From a virus: DNA of 41,915 bases. The DNA lies in IMG/VR virus record IMGVR_UViG_3300020190_005287, positions 1-41,915 of that record, one strand, 5' to 3'. Under the pieces are notes generated by a model, which saw only the letters and a list, made by a program, of their open reading frames with translations, did not search any database and was not told the DNA's origin. This document shows, one piece after another, positions 31,696 through 39,385 of this stretch (positions are counted from its first letter, which is position 1; every line of letters starts with the position of its first letter). The position numbers and the translations under genes are program-made.

Positions 31696-32406
31696 CTAAA
31701 TTTTTGTATATTCTTTTTTGTTTCTAATTTTGTTAACAGTTTTAATCACATTACCAATGTTAACTTTGTGGTCATTTATTGGATTAGATTCGTTGTAAAT
31801 GTATAAAATATCTGATAAAAATCTATAATGTTCCTCACCCGCCATTTCCAACATTGGGAACATAAACGATAAATCTCCTGCAACACTCCAATATTCTCCT
31901 TTTTCATCTTTTAAATCTTCCAATAAAATTTTTTTCCATAACCAAGCTTTCCAAGTCCTCAAATGAGACAAGGTAAAGGTCTGTTTCCTTATATCAGTGA
32001 ATTTTTGTGGTGGGTTGGCAAAACCAGGTCTCCCGTCATGATATTTGAATGAACCACTAGTCATCCATACATTTGAGTCTTTGTATACTTCGGCAATTTT
32101 TTCCAATACCTTCGGATTTGGCAGCCAATCATCACCGTCAATTTCAACGCATATTTCATCGCCTTCAATATTCCTGAATCTAATAACTTGGTCGTAATTT
32201 CCAGGTTGATAAAATTTACAATTATTTTCTATGAGAACGAATCTATCATCATTTGCGATAGCCGACTTAATTTTATTTAAAGTGTTGTCGGTTGACATAT
32301 CATCTGTAATGTAGCATTTGAATTTTTTAAAACTTTGCGACATAATTGAGAATAAACATCTTTCAATATACGTTTCACAATTGAAAGTAGTCGTCAGGAT
32401 AATCAC
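31696..32406 (-). CDS. Glycosyltransferase family 2
   Basis: 236 aa with a GTG start (GTGA overlap with the next gene). IILTTTFNCETYIERCLFSI, CYITDDMSTDNTL and ICVEIDGDDWLPNPKVLEKI (DGDD metal site) are the classical GT2 motifs. WKAWLWKKILLEDLKDEKG follows as the acceptor-side region. Soluble, no membrane anchor. Confidence 0.92.
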   Translation of the reverse strand: MIILTTTFNCETYIERCLFSIMSQSFKKFKCYITDDMSTDNTLNKIKSAIANDDRFVLIENNCKFYQPGNYDQVIRFRNIEGDEICVEIDGDDWLPNPKVLEKIAEVYKDSNVWMTSGSFKYHDGRPGFANPPQKFTDIRKQTFTLSHLRTWKAWLWKKILLEDLKDEKGEYWSVAGDLSFMFPMLEMAGEEHYRFLSDILYIYNESNPINDHKVNIGNVIKTVNKIRNKKEYTKI

Positions 32407-34031
32407 GATATTATTTTTATATATTCTTCTTTTATTTGTTCAGCCACTTTGATAGAGTGATATTTTTCCAAATCAGATGGAGGGTCAAATTTTTCTTTTT
32501 CGGATATAAATCCATTTGAATTTACTTTGAAAATCCAACCAGGCTTTCCACATAACCAACCTTCAATGGTACTTCTCCCCAATTGTATACCAGCAGTTTC
32601 CTTACAATTTTTAATAAACTTTTCTACATTCCAAGTTGCTGGAAAATGTTTGATGTGTTTCTCAAGAAGCAACAATTCCAAATACTTGGATTTGTTTTCT
32701 CCTACTATCCATAGTTCTAAATTGTTTTTTTCACAATACTCAGAAAGTTCCATAAGGGTATCTTTTCTTAGATAGTCAATTGTTCCAACAAATAAAACGT
32801 AATTCTCCTCTTTGTTGTTTTTGGAATTAAATTTTTCTTCATCGACTGGATTGTAAATCACCTCAATGTCTTCTTCCTTGATTTCGAAATTATCTATCAG
32901 ATGAGTTTTAATTTCAGGTCTAATTGCTATGTATTTTTTCACCGTATCATTTATGAAAGGTTCTTCCAAACTAATAACCTCAGAGTGTATGGAATATATT
33001 TTTGGAAGTTCAGGGTAAAAATTACAAATTCTTTCAGCAACTGGTTTGTGTTGAATGTGAACAATATCAAAGTCTACCTCCGATACTCTATACATCATAT
33101 TTTCTTTTGATGGCTCAAATCCCTTTTCAGTTTGTATGCCCCATTTTCCGTCTCCTAATTTGAAACCAGGAGCTTCTTCAAAGGGTAAAACTTTGATTCC
33201 AATTTTTCTTGCCATATCGGTAAGAGGTCCGCCAATTTGTGATACAATTGTCACACTACAGTTTAATTTCATCAAACTTTTAGCGAGCTCATAAACATAA
33301 AGTTCAGAACCTGTGAAAGTTTTAAACATAAGACAAGATATGAGGACTCTAAGTTTTTTATTTAAATTGAAAGGTAATTTTGTTGGAAGATAATTTTCAT
33401 AAATTTTTTCGAACTTTTGTCTATTATTTTCCCACTGTTCATTTGTTTGTCCAATTGATTTGTGAGTGATTCTTACATTTGTTATTATACCTATTTTGAT
33501 TCCTTCTAAGTAATTGTCAAAACAGAAGGGAATGTCATAAAAGTGAAAACCTTTGAAAGATTCATTAAAGTTTTTTTTAATTCTTTTCTTATGAATAGCA
33601 ATAAAAACACCATCAACAATTATTGATGGCTCGATGTTATTACCAAACGACTCTGAATATTTGGACTCCCATTTTTTTCCTCCACTCTCGTGATTTACAA
33701 TACCAATCATTTTTTTTCTGTCTTCCCACCACATACCTGATTTGGGCATGTATCTTGTTCCAGCCATCCCCAAAATACCATATTCACTTTTTTCGAAATG
33801 TTCTTTAATTTTCGGGTACCACGCATTAGTGTCGAAATAAATGTCATCGTGGCATAAAATAACTATATCCGTATCTGACTCTTCTAAAATTTCATTGTAA
33901 ACTTGAGACAAGGATTTATCACCATTATTAATCTTTTCGATTACTTTAGTTTTCTTAAAACCTGAACTCTTGATTAAGTAATCTGTAAATTCTGGTTTTG
34001 GTGATTTTGTTGAATAACCTATAGTAATCAT
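32403..34031 (-). CDS. Two-domain glycosyltransferase (GT-A plus GT-B)
   Basis: 542 aa. The N-terminal about 215 residues form a GT-A-like domain (MITIGYSTKSPKPEF, then DIVILCHDDIYFDTNAWYPK with a DD metal site, and VDGVFIAIHKKRIK). From about residue 225 a GT4-type GT-B follows: RVLISCLMFKTFTGSELYVY, DIVHIQHKPVAERI, VLFVGTIDYLRKD, and GIQLGRSTIEGWLCGKPGW as donor site. A single protein could add two successive sugars. The ATG overlaps the stop of the 56-aa gene (ATGA). Confidence 0.87.
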   Translation of the reverse strand: MITIGYSTKSPKPEFTDYLIKSSGFKKTKVIEKINNGDKSLSQVYNEILEESDTDIVILCHDDIYFDTNAWYPKIKEHFEKSEYGILGMAGTRYMPKSGMWWEDRKKMIGIVNHESGGKKWESKYSESFGNNIEPSIIVDGVFIAIHKKRIKKNFNESFKGFHFYDIPFCFDNYLEGIKIGIITNVRITHKSIGQTNEQWENNRQKFEKIYENYLPTKLPFNLNKKLRVLISCLMFKTFTGSELYVYELAKSLMKLNCSVTIVSQIGGPLTDMARKIGIKVLPFEEAPGFKLGDGKWGIQTEKGFEPSKENMMYRVSEVDFDIVHIQHKPVAERICNFYPELPKIYSIHSEVISLEEPFINDTVKKYIAIRPEIKTHLIDNFEIKEEDIEVIYNPVDEEKFNSKNNKEENYVLFVGTIDYLRKDTLMELSEYCEKNNLELWIVGENKSKYLELLLLEKHIKHFPATWNVEKFIKNCKETAGIQLGRSTIEGWLCGKPGWIFKVNSNGFISEKEKFDPPSDLEKYHSIKVAEQIKEEYIKIIS

Positions 34032-34198
34032 TTCAAAAATTTATTTTTAGAATCTTTAATTATTTCGTGAGATGTTTTGGTTGGTTCCTTTTTTGCTTGC
34101 GAGATACAATCTAAAATGAACTCAGCTAATAAATTTTTTTTATCTATTTTTTTTATCAAGTCAATCAGAATATCAAGGTTTTCGTAATACTTTCCCAT
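34028..34198 (-). CDS. Short 56-aa protein
   Basis: Starts MGKYYENLDILIDLIKKIDK and ends KDSKNKFLK with a TGA overlapping the ATG of the two-domain glycosyltransferase. It fills the gap between dUTPase and that gene almost exactly (6 nt to the dut stop). Helical, Lys-rich, not recognised. Supported only by tight coupling at both ends, as for all genes in this operon. Confidence 0.6.
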   Translation of the reverse strand: MGKYYENLDILIDLIKKIDKKNLLAEFILDCISQAKKEPTKTSHEIIKDSKNKFLK

Positions 34199-34204
34199 TT
34201 TATA

Positions 34205-34804
34205 TTATTTTAATCCTGTACTTCCAAATCCCTTATCACCTCTTTCTGAAGTTCCTAAATTGTCCATTTCTTCGAATTTTACAAACTTTCCACAAACAAC
34301 AGGGCAAACCACACCTTGAGCCACTTTCATTCCTTTTTCTACAATTATTGAACTACTATTAACATTGAATACTGGAACTTTTATCTCGCCCAAATAACCT
34401 CTGTCAACTGTACCAGGCGAATTCAGAACTATCAATCCCAAATTTATTGATAAACCACTTTTAGTTCTTACTTGAATTTCATATCCCTCTGGTAAATCAA
34501 ATGAAAGTCCTGTTGGAATAAGAGCTCTACCAAAAGCGGGAATAACAAATTTTTCAGTGGAATATAAATCAAATCCAGAATCAAGCTCGTATGCGTACGA
34601 AGGGGTTTTGGTGTCTTCGTTTAGTTTTTTGAAACGTATTACTTTTGTGTTATGTTGAAGAATAATATTCTCTTCCAAGTCTTCGAAAGACAAATCTATC
34701 AAATCTGAGATTTCATCATTTTCCAAATCTTCTCCTGAGTTTCTAATTTCTTTTTGAAATCTTTCAAACAAAGATTTCAATTCTTCCTCATAATTTTTAT
34801 CCAT
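34205..34804 (-). CDS. dut: dUTP diphosphatase
   Basis: 199 aa trimeric dUTPase. All five motifs are present: YELDSGFDLYS (1), RTKSGLS (2), GTVDRGYLGEI (3, with the catalytic Asp), KVAQGVVCPV (4) and RGDKGFGSTG (5). It removes dUTP and supplies dUMP for dTTP synthesis. The N-terminal 50 residues are an extra charged helical extension (EEELKSLFERFQKEIRNSGE) not found in the minimal enzyme. It lies 1 nt from the exonuclease. Confidence 0.96.
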   Translation of the reverse strand: MDKNYEEELKSLFERFQKEIRNSGEDLENDEISDLIDLSFEDLEENIILQHNTKVIRFKKLNEDTKTPSYAYELDSGFDLYSTEKFVIPAFGRALIPTGLSFDLPEGYEIQVRTKSGLSINLGLIVLNSPGTVDRGYLGEIKVPVFNVNSSSIIVEKGMKVAQGVVCPVVCGKFVKFEEMDNLGTSERGDKGFGSTGLK

Positions 34805-34805
34805 A

Positions 34806-35507
34806 TTATTTTAAATTATTAATTTTTGTTACGACATCAATTAACGAACGTACATCCGCTTCACAATAATCTGAAATACCTTTGAAATCCTTTTTATTCC
34901 AAAATGCATCATGAACTTTATTACCTGTAATTTCCATTGTTTTTGGAGACGGAACATTGAGACAAACACACATAAGTTCTAAAGATGCTATACTTGTGTA
35001 ATTTCCAAATTGCCAAAAATCTTTTGTATCAAATGCTTTTATTTCCCAAGGTTTTGTATCATACCCTGGTAAAATTTTAGGTGGAGTTAATCCGTTAATT
35101 ATCATTCTTTTGGCTAAAACAGGTATATCGAAACCTTTTACGTTGTGTCCACATAGATAAAATCCCAATTCACCTACTTTAATTAAAAGTTTTTGAACAT
35201 CAAACAATATTTTTTTTTCATCTAAGTCGTTGAAGGATTGAATTTTTGTCACATTTGTGTCGGAAACAAAAGCTACACTCACACATGCAATTCTATTAAA
35301 TTCTGGCACCAAAGCAGCTCTGTTCACAAACATTTCGGAAATAGTTTTGTTAGCATCCTCAGGAAACCTTTTTTGAAACCAATCGAAGTAGTTTTTGAAT
35401 TGAAAAGATAGAGCAGGACGATTAGATTCTAATTGTTCCCAAGAAGATTCGATACCCACAGTCTCAATGTCAATAAAAAGAAGTTTATTAAAAGGTATGT
35501 TAATCAT
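34806..35507 (-). CDS. DnaQ-like 3'-5' exonuclease (DEDDy)
   Basis: 233 aa. Exo I LLFIDIETVG (D13, E15), Exo II CGHNVKGFDIPVLAKRM (D127), Exo III ISDYCEADVRSLID (Y214, D218) make a complete DEDDy active site of the PolB-type exonuclease family. The segment ALSFQFKNYFDWFQKRFPED is a family insertion. A stand-alone proofreading or repair nuclease. Overlaps the glycosyltransferase gene by 4 nt. Confidence 0.88.
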   Translation of the reverse strand: MINIPFNKLLFIDIETVGIESSWEQLESNRPALSFQFKNYFDWFQKRFPEDANKTISEMFVNRAALVPEFNRIACVSVAFVSDTNVTKIQSFNDLDEKKILFDVQKLLIKVGELGFYLCGHNVKGFDIPVLAKRMIINGLTPPKILPGYDTKPWEIKAFDTKDFWQFGNYTSIASLELMCVCLNVPSPKTMEITGNKVHDAFWNKKDFKGISDYCEADVRSLIDVVTKINNLK

Positions 35508-36715
35508 ATAATTGATTTGTAAAATTCTGCTCTAGATTTTGTAACAGTTGACAAATTATATTTGTCTTTAACAGTCTCATATAATCTTTCACCTAAATCC
35601 TCAACCATGTTCGGATTCTTAATTAGTTTTTCAATATATTTTGACCAATCAGAATGATTTCTATTCTCATCAACTAATAAGGCATTTCCATCAACAAAAT
35701 TACCATTCTGAAGTGAATGTTTCAAATCTATTGTGTAGGGGCCAAGATTTGTTGCAATCAGGGCTTTCTTGTAAAATCCCGCCTCTATAACCTTGAGTTG
35801 TGATTTTACTCTATTAAAAATTGTATTCTTAATTGGTGCTAATGAAACATCAAATTTTGAATAGTTTTTTGCATAGGATGTGACTGGTTGTGTCCATACA
35901 CGAACATATGCCTCATTAATTGCATTTTCAAAATTTTCTTTCGAGTATTGTAATAGATACTTTTTATAATCTGAAGATACAGTTACATATTTCTGTGTAA
36001 AAATTTCTTCATATCTCGCCCAAACAGTTTCATGTGGCAGTATGTCTCTTTTCTTGTGTTCACCTGTTTGTGAGTTTATTTCAGTAACGGAACCTCTTAT
36101 ATCAAACCCACAAAGAACAAATTGTAATTTGTCTTTATACTTAGAAAGTTTACTAAAAGATTGGTCTAATAATTGTAAATCGTGGAGGTGTGAAGAACCA
36201 CCCAACCAACCTATTCTTAATCTATCAGAGGGAGGTGTGGATTCTTTGAATTGAGGTTCATTTGGGTTGATGGCATTTGGAAAAATGACAATGTTGTTAT
36301 TTACTTTTTTTATCTCGTCAGCAAAAATAGAGGTTGTTGTACTGACATATTTCGAAACCTTAAGATTTGCAACAATCTTTTCATTTATCTTATTAAATTT
36401 TATCACATCGTGAATTGGATGTTCTTTACCTGGCATCCAATAATCATCTATATCACAAACAGTAACAATACCAAGTTTATTTAATTGTTGAATTAGTTCA
36501 TTTGCCTTGTCAAAATCAGGGCCGATACTTCTGTGTAAAGCAACTATTTGATACTTTTTGAAAAATTCTAAATCATTTACAGGGGTGTCATAAATTATAT
36601 CTACATGAAAATCATCCCCATATAAATTCTGAAGAAATATATGAGGGTCGATTGACCTAAATTTACCGACACCTGTTCTGTCGGAAGGAATCACTAAAAG
36701 ATTGATTTTGGACAT
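35504..36715 (-). CDS. Glycosyltransferase, GT-B
   Basis: 403 aa from the ATG at 36715 (MSKINLLVIPSDRTGVGKFR); a TTG seven codons upstream is less likely. LRIGWLGGSSHLHDLQLL, VLCGFDIRGS, and SQLKVIEAGFYKKALIATNL with LGPYTIDL mark a GT4-like C-terminal half. First gene of the long leftward island; no TATTTAT motif is seen upstream, so it may be expressed at another stage. Confidence 0.85.
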   Translation of the reverse strand: MSKINLLVIPSDRTGVGKFRSIDPHIFLQNLYGDDFHVDIIYDTPVNDLEFFKKYQIVALHRSIGPDFDKANELIQQLNKLGIVTVCDIDDYWMPGKEHPIHDVIKFNKINEKIVANLKVSKYVSTTTSIFADEIKKVNNNIVIFPNAINPNEPQFKESTPPSDRLRIGWLGGSSHLHDLQLLDQSFSKLSKYKDKLQFVLCGFDIRGSVTEINSQTGEHKKRDILPHETVWARYEEIFTQKYVTVSSDYKKYLLQYSKENFENAINEAYVRVWTQPVTSYAKNYSKFDVSLAPIKNTIFNRVKSQLKVIEAGFYKKALIATNLGPYTIDLKHSLQNGNFVDGNALLVDENRNHSDWSKYIEKLIKNPNMVEDLGERLYETVKDKYNLSTVTKSRAEFYKSII

Positions 36716-36769
36716 GATTTTTATATATGTCCCCAAAATATAACAATTGAAAATTGATAAAGAAAGTCG

Positions 36770-37357
36770 TTAGGGAATCTTTTTGATTTTTGTGACTTTG
36801 CCTTCAAAAATGTGTTTCCCTACTTTGAAAGAAAAAAATTCATTTGATTTTTCAACAGACTCGGATATGATACCATGTTCTTTAAGTATTTCTTCGACCG
36901 ATTCTTTGATTATTGTTTTCAAATCTAAAGAAGATGTTGATAAACTTTTTGATTGAGGACTAGATTTTTGTTTTGCGCTTTCGGGTTGGTAGTTATTGGA
37001 TTGTTCATTCATTAATCTTGACGCCTTTTCAATAAGCTCATTGGATAAAGTAGCCGATTGTTGTTGCGGTCTTTCGATAGGATATTCTATCATAAGATTC
37101 TTTATGTCTTCAGGAAGTCTCGATTTTTTTATAGATTCTATCGATGGTGTTCCATATTGATGTTGAGTTTTAGGTGTTGATAATTGTGGAGCCTCTTGTA
37201 AAAATTCGGAGGGAATATTATATTTCGCGTTCGGTATATTAAATGAGCTAATCGATGTATTATCAGATAAGGAGGGGGTATGATTACCTCTTGACATGGA
37301 GTCATGTTTCTCCATAATTTTTTTTGACATCATTAGTTTTTGCATCAATTGTTCCAT
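36770..37357 (-). CDS. Unknown protein with conserved C-terminal domain
   Basis: 195 aa. The N-terminal 125 residues are Ser/Gln/Pro-rich and probably disordered. A helix LDLKTIIKESVEEILKEHGI and a short beta domain FFSFKVGKHIFEGKVTKIKK close the protein; the VGKHIFEGKVTKIKK pattern recurs in phage proteins of unknown function. IIKE/ILKE segments resemble prohead protease sites. Last gene of the group 36770-39334, 2 nt after the WYL-like gene. Confidence 0.7.
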   Translation of the reverse strand: MEQLMQKLMMSKKIMEKHDSMSRGNHTPSLSDNTSISSFNIPNAKYNIPSEFLQEAPQLSTPKTQHQYGTPSIESIKKSRLPEDIKNLMIEYPIERPQQQSATLSNELIEKASRLMNEQSNNYQPESAKQKSSPQSKSLSTSSLDLKTIIKESVEEILKEHGIISESVEKSNEFFSFKVGKHIFEGKVTKIKKIP

Positions 37358-37359
37358 AT

Positions 37360-37743
37360 TCAGAATTTAGCTAAATAAATTATTCGAGACGCTCTTTTGT
37401 CCCCTTGTTGGTTATAACCAGGTCTTAATTGAGTGAAATTTTCACCTGTTGGATTCCAAGACAAAATTTTATCAAGTCTGAAAAGTCTCCAATAAGGTAA
37501 AAAACCATCACCAACAGCAACTTTATGTGAGGCTCCTTCTCTGTCCCAAGCGCATAGATTTGTATTCCCACTCCTTTTATCTACAAACAAACATACTGGT
37601 TCAATAGTTCTAAGACCTCTACCTCCTGGCTCATCTCCATCATAATATATAGAAACAACTTTTTTTCCGTCAATAGCACTACCAATACTTTCTATGGAAG
37701 CAATCTCAGTAATTAACCCTTTCAGTATGTTTTTTAATTTCAT
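37360..37743 (-). CDS. WYL-domain-like protein
   Basis: 127 aa. After an N-terminal helix MKLKNILKGLITE, residues about 20-105 follow the WYL pattern: AIDGKKVVSIYYDGDEPGGR, LRTIEPVCLFVDKRSGNTNL, CAWDREG, and WRLFRLDKILSWNPTG, where RLFRLDKI corresponds to the conserved WYL end. WYL domains usually sense ligands in bacterial regulators, including CRISPR and phage-defence regulators; here there is no DNA-binding domain. LITE at residues 10-13 may be a prohead protease site. Confidence 0.72.
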   Translation of the reverse strand: MKLKNILKGLITEIASIESIGSAIDGKKVVSIYYDGDEPGGRGLRTIEPVCLFVDKRSGNTNLCAWDREGASHKVAVGDGFLPYWRLFRLDKILSWNPTGENFTQLRPGYNQQGDKRASRIIYLAKF

Positions 37744-38039
37744 GTTGCGAAATTAGGATACGGGTTGGATGAGTTATATTTGTTTATCTTTATTTCATTT
37801 TTCCTCTCTACAACATCTGTAATTGTACCAGCGTCTACGTTGTATACATCGAGATAAGAGCCTGTTCCTCTTCCCATTGAGTCGCCATCGGCAATAGCGT
37901 CTCGATTTACAGATGAGTATTCATTACCCACTTTATTATAATCATTTTTGGGAATTAATTTAGCCCTTTCTTGGTCAGCCACAGCTGTCATCGTGTTTTT
38001 TTCGGTTTGACTGAAATCAAGATTAATTTGTTCTGCCAT
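37740..38039 (-). CDS. Unknown small protein
   Basis: 99 aa, not recognised. Polar, Asn/Asp/Ser-rich with SMGRGTGSYLDVYNVDAG in the middle; no membrane segment or motif. It overlaps the WYL-like gene by 4 nt and lies 4 nt from the next, so it is part of the same unit. The composition is compatible with a virion protein. Confidence 0.68.
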   Translation of the reverse strand: MAEQINLDFSQTEKNTMTAVADQERAKLIPKNDYNKVGNEYSSVNRDAIADGDSMGRGTGSYLDVYNVDAGTITDVVERKNEIKINKYNSSNPYPNFAT

Positions 38040-38043
38040 AATA

Positions 38044-38511
38044 TTATATTTTTGAAATTATTTCGTTTATTCTTTTGAGACTTTCTGTAACTGCGGTGTC
38101 ATATTTTTCTTTTGTGGATTTATGTTTTTGAGAGGGACGGACATTCATGAAATCTTTTTTTTCGTGTGATTTTATGAATTGATTCATCATACCTGTGTCC
38201 ATTTTATTTCTTTTTGTGATTTTTAATCCATCTCTCATTTTTCTTAATTGGTCATTAACCCAATTTTTCATAACAACCCCTCCATTCAAAATAAATGAAG
38301 TATCTTTTTCATTTCCTTTAAAATTATCAAAGAAATTTTTTATTCTCTTAAGTTGTTTATATGTAATATAATTTTTGGATTGAAGTTCACTATTCCTTAT
38401 GAACCCCTCTGAGTTTTTATCTACGTCTTTGACCATACTCATGGATTTTCTCATGTGGTCTTGTTTATCCTTAGGAAATTCAATAAAACTATCGTATAAT
38501 GACTTATTCAT
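38044..38511 (-). CDS. Unknown basic protein
   Basis: 155 aa, Lys-rich, not recognised. NYITYKQLKRIKNFFDNFKG and WVNDQLRKMRDGLKITKRNK are helical basic segments. The C-terminus VTESLKRINEIISKI has the (I/L)xE-type RINE. It could bind DNA or act in the virion. Overlaps the upstream 276-aa gene by 8 nt. Confidence 0.7.
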   Translation of the reverse strand: MNKSLYDSFIEFPKDKQDHMRKSMSMVKDVDKNSEGFIRNSELQSKNYITYKQLKRIKNFFDNFKGNEKDTSFILNGGVVMKNWVNDQLRKMRDGLKITKRNKMDTGMMNQFIKSHEKKDFMNVRPSQKHKSTKEKYDTAVTESLKRINEIISKI

Positions 38512-39334
38512 TTTTTAAAAATTTAATTAAATCCTTTTTTGATAAACCTTGTTTTTCCATCTGTTTTATTAAGGTGTTAATATTTTTTTGTATGATTTTA
38601 GGAACTTGTTTTTCTTCTTCATTTTCTTTTTGTTTCTCGACTACGTCGGATTTAGTAATGTTTTTTTGTTTCATCAAAATATCTTCCAAAACCTTAATTG
38701 CTTTTTGTTTTTGAATTTCTGATAGGGTAGCTCTTGTTATAAAATTTTTATCTTTCTTGTATGCGGAGTTTTTGTCTTTTTTTCCTGATGGGTCTTTTCC
38801 TTGTTCTTCTGTTCTATCTCGAGCTTCTTCATCGTTCATTTCCAATTCATCTCTGAAGTACTTGTATGTTTCTATTCCATCAAGGTCTTTTGTTTCTTCG
38901 TAACCAAAAGCACCAGACATATCTTCTTCTTCTATTTCCTCAACTGATTCACCATAATAAGTTCTATACCCACGAGAGATTGGGTCATTTGTGATTCTAG
39001 CCGCAGAAACAGTTTGGTCCATAGTTTTTTTTGGATGTAATGTAGGGTCTAAAATAGGAATCTTAGAGTTAGATAAGGAACCGTCTGCATTCACTAATTC
39101 ATCAATTTCACCTCCTATATCTTTTGTAGATTTTTTAGTTTTCTTCTTGATTAATGAATCTATATAATTTTTAACTTTTCCAACCTTATCTCTGGGAACT
39201 TTAATCATCATATCTTTTTTTCTAGCTTCTGACAATGTGTTTTCATATGAAAAATATATATGATATTCATCACTTTTTTCTCTTAAAAGAAAATAATATG
39301 GAGCAGAGTAAAATTCTTTATCAATTTGAATCAT
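38504..39334 (-). CDS. Unknown charged protein, first of leftward group
   Basis: 276 aa, not recognised. A small folded N-terminus (KEFYSAPYYFLLREKSDEYH, YFSYENTLSEARKKDMMIKV) is followed by a disordered acidic middle (GESVEEIEEEDMSGAFGYEE) and a Lys-rich helical C-terminus. No catalytic motif. A TATTTAT motif 15 nt upstream suggests late expression, so a virion role is likely. Divergent from the giant fibre-like gene. Confidence 0.7.
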   Translation of the reverse strand: MIQIDKEFYSAPYYFLLREKSDEYHIYFSYENTLSEARKKDMMIKVPRDKVGKVKNYIDSLIKKKTKKSTKDIGGEIDELVNADGSLSNSKIPILDPTLHPKKTMDQTVSAARITNDPISRGYRTYYGESVEEIEEEDMSGAFGYEETKDLDGIETYKYFRDELEMNDEEARDRTEEQGKDPSGKKDKNSAYKKDKNFITRATLSEIQKQKAIKVLEDILMKQKNITKSDVVEKQKENEEEKQVPKIIQKNINTLIKQMEKQGLSKKDLIKFLKNE

Positions 39335-39349
39335 ACGAATTCTTTATAC

Positions 39350-39358
39350 ATAAATACT
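39350..39358 (-). promoter_or_regulatory. Candidate late promoter motif, leftward
   Basis: Reads AGTATTTAT on the minus strand, ending 15 nt before the ATG at 39334. Confidence 0.5.
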
Positions 39359-39367
39359 ATGTCACAA

Positions 39368-39376
39368 GGTATTTAT
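39368..39376 (+). promoter_or_regulatory. Candidate late promoter motif, rightward
   Basis: GGTATTTAT ending 9 nt before the ATG at 39386. With the leftward copy it makes a compact divergent pair inside a 51-nt gap. Confidence 0.5.
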
Positions 39377-39385
39377 CATTAGTTT

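Noticed and set aside
36716-36769. Bacteroidota-type -7 promoter (TAnnTTTG) before the glycosyltransferase gene
   Set aside because: The minus strand has TATATTTTG, which misses the consensus spacing by one base and has no clear upstream element.
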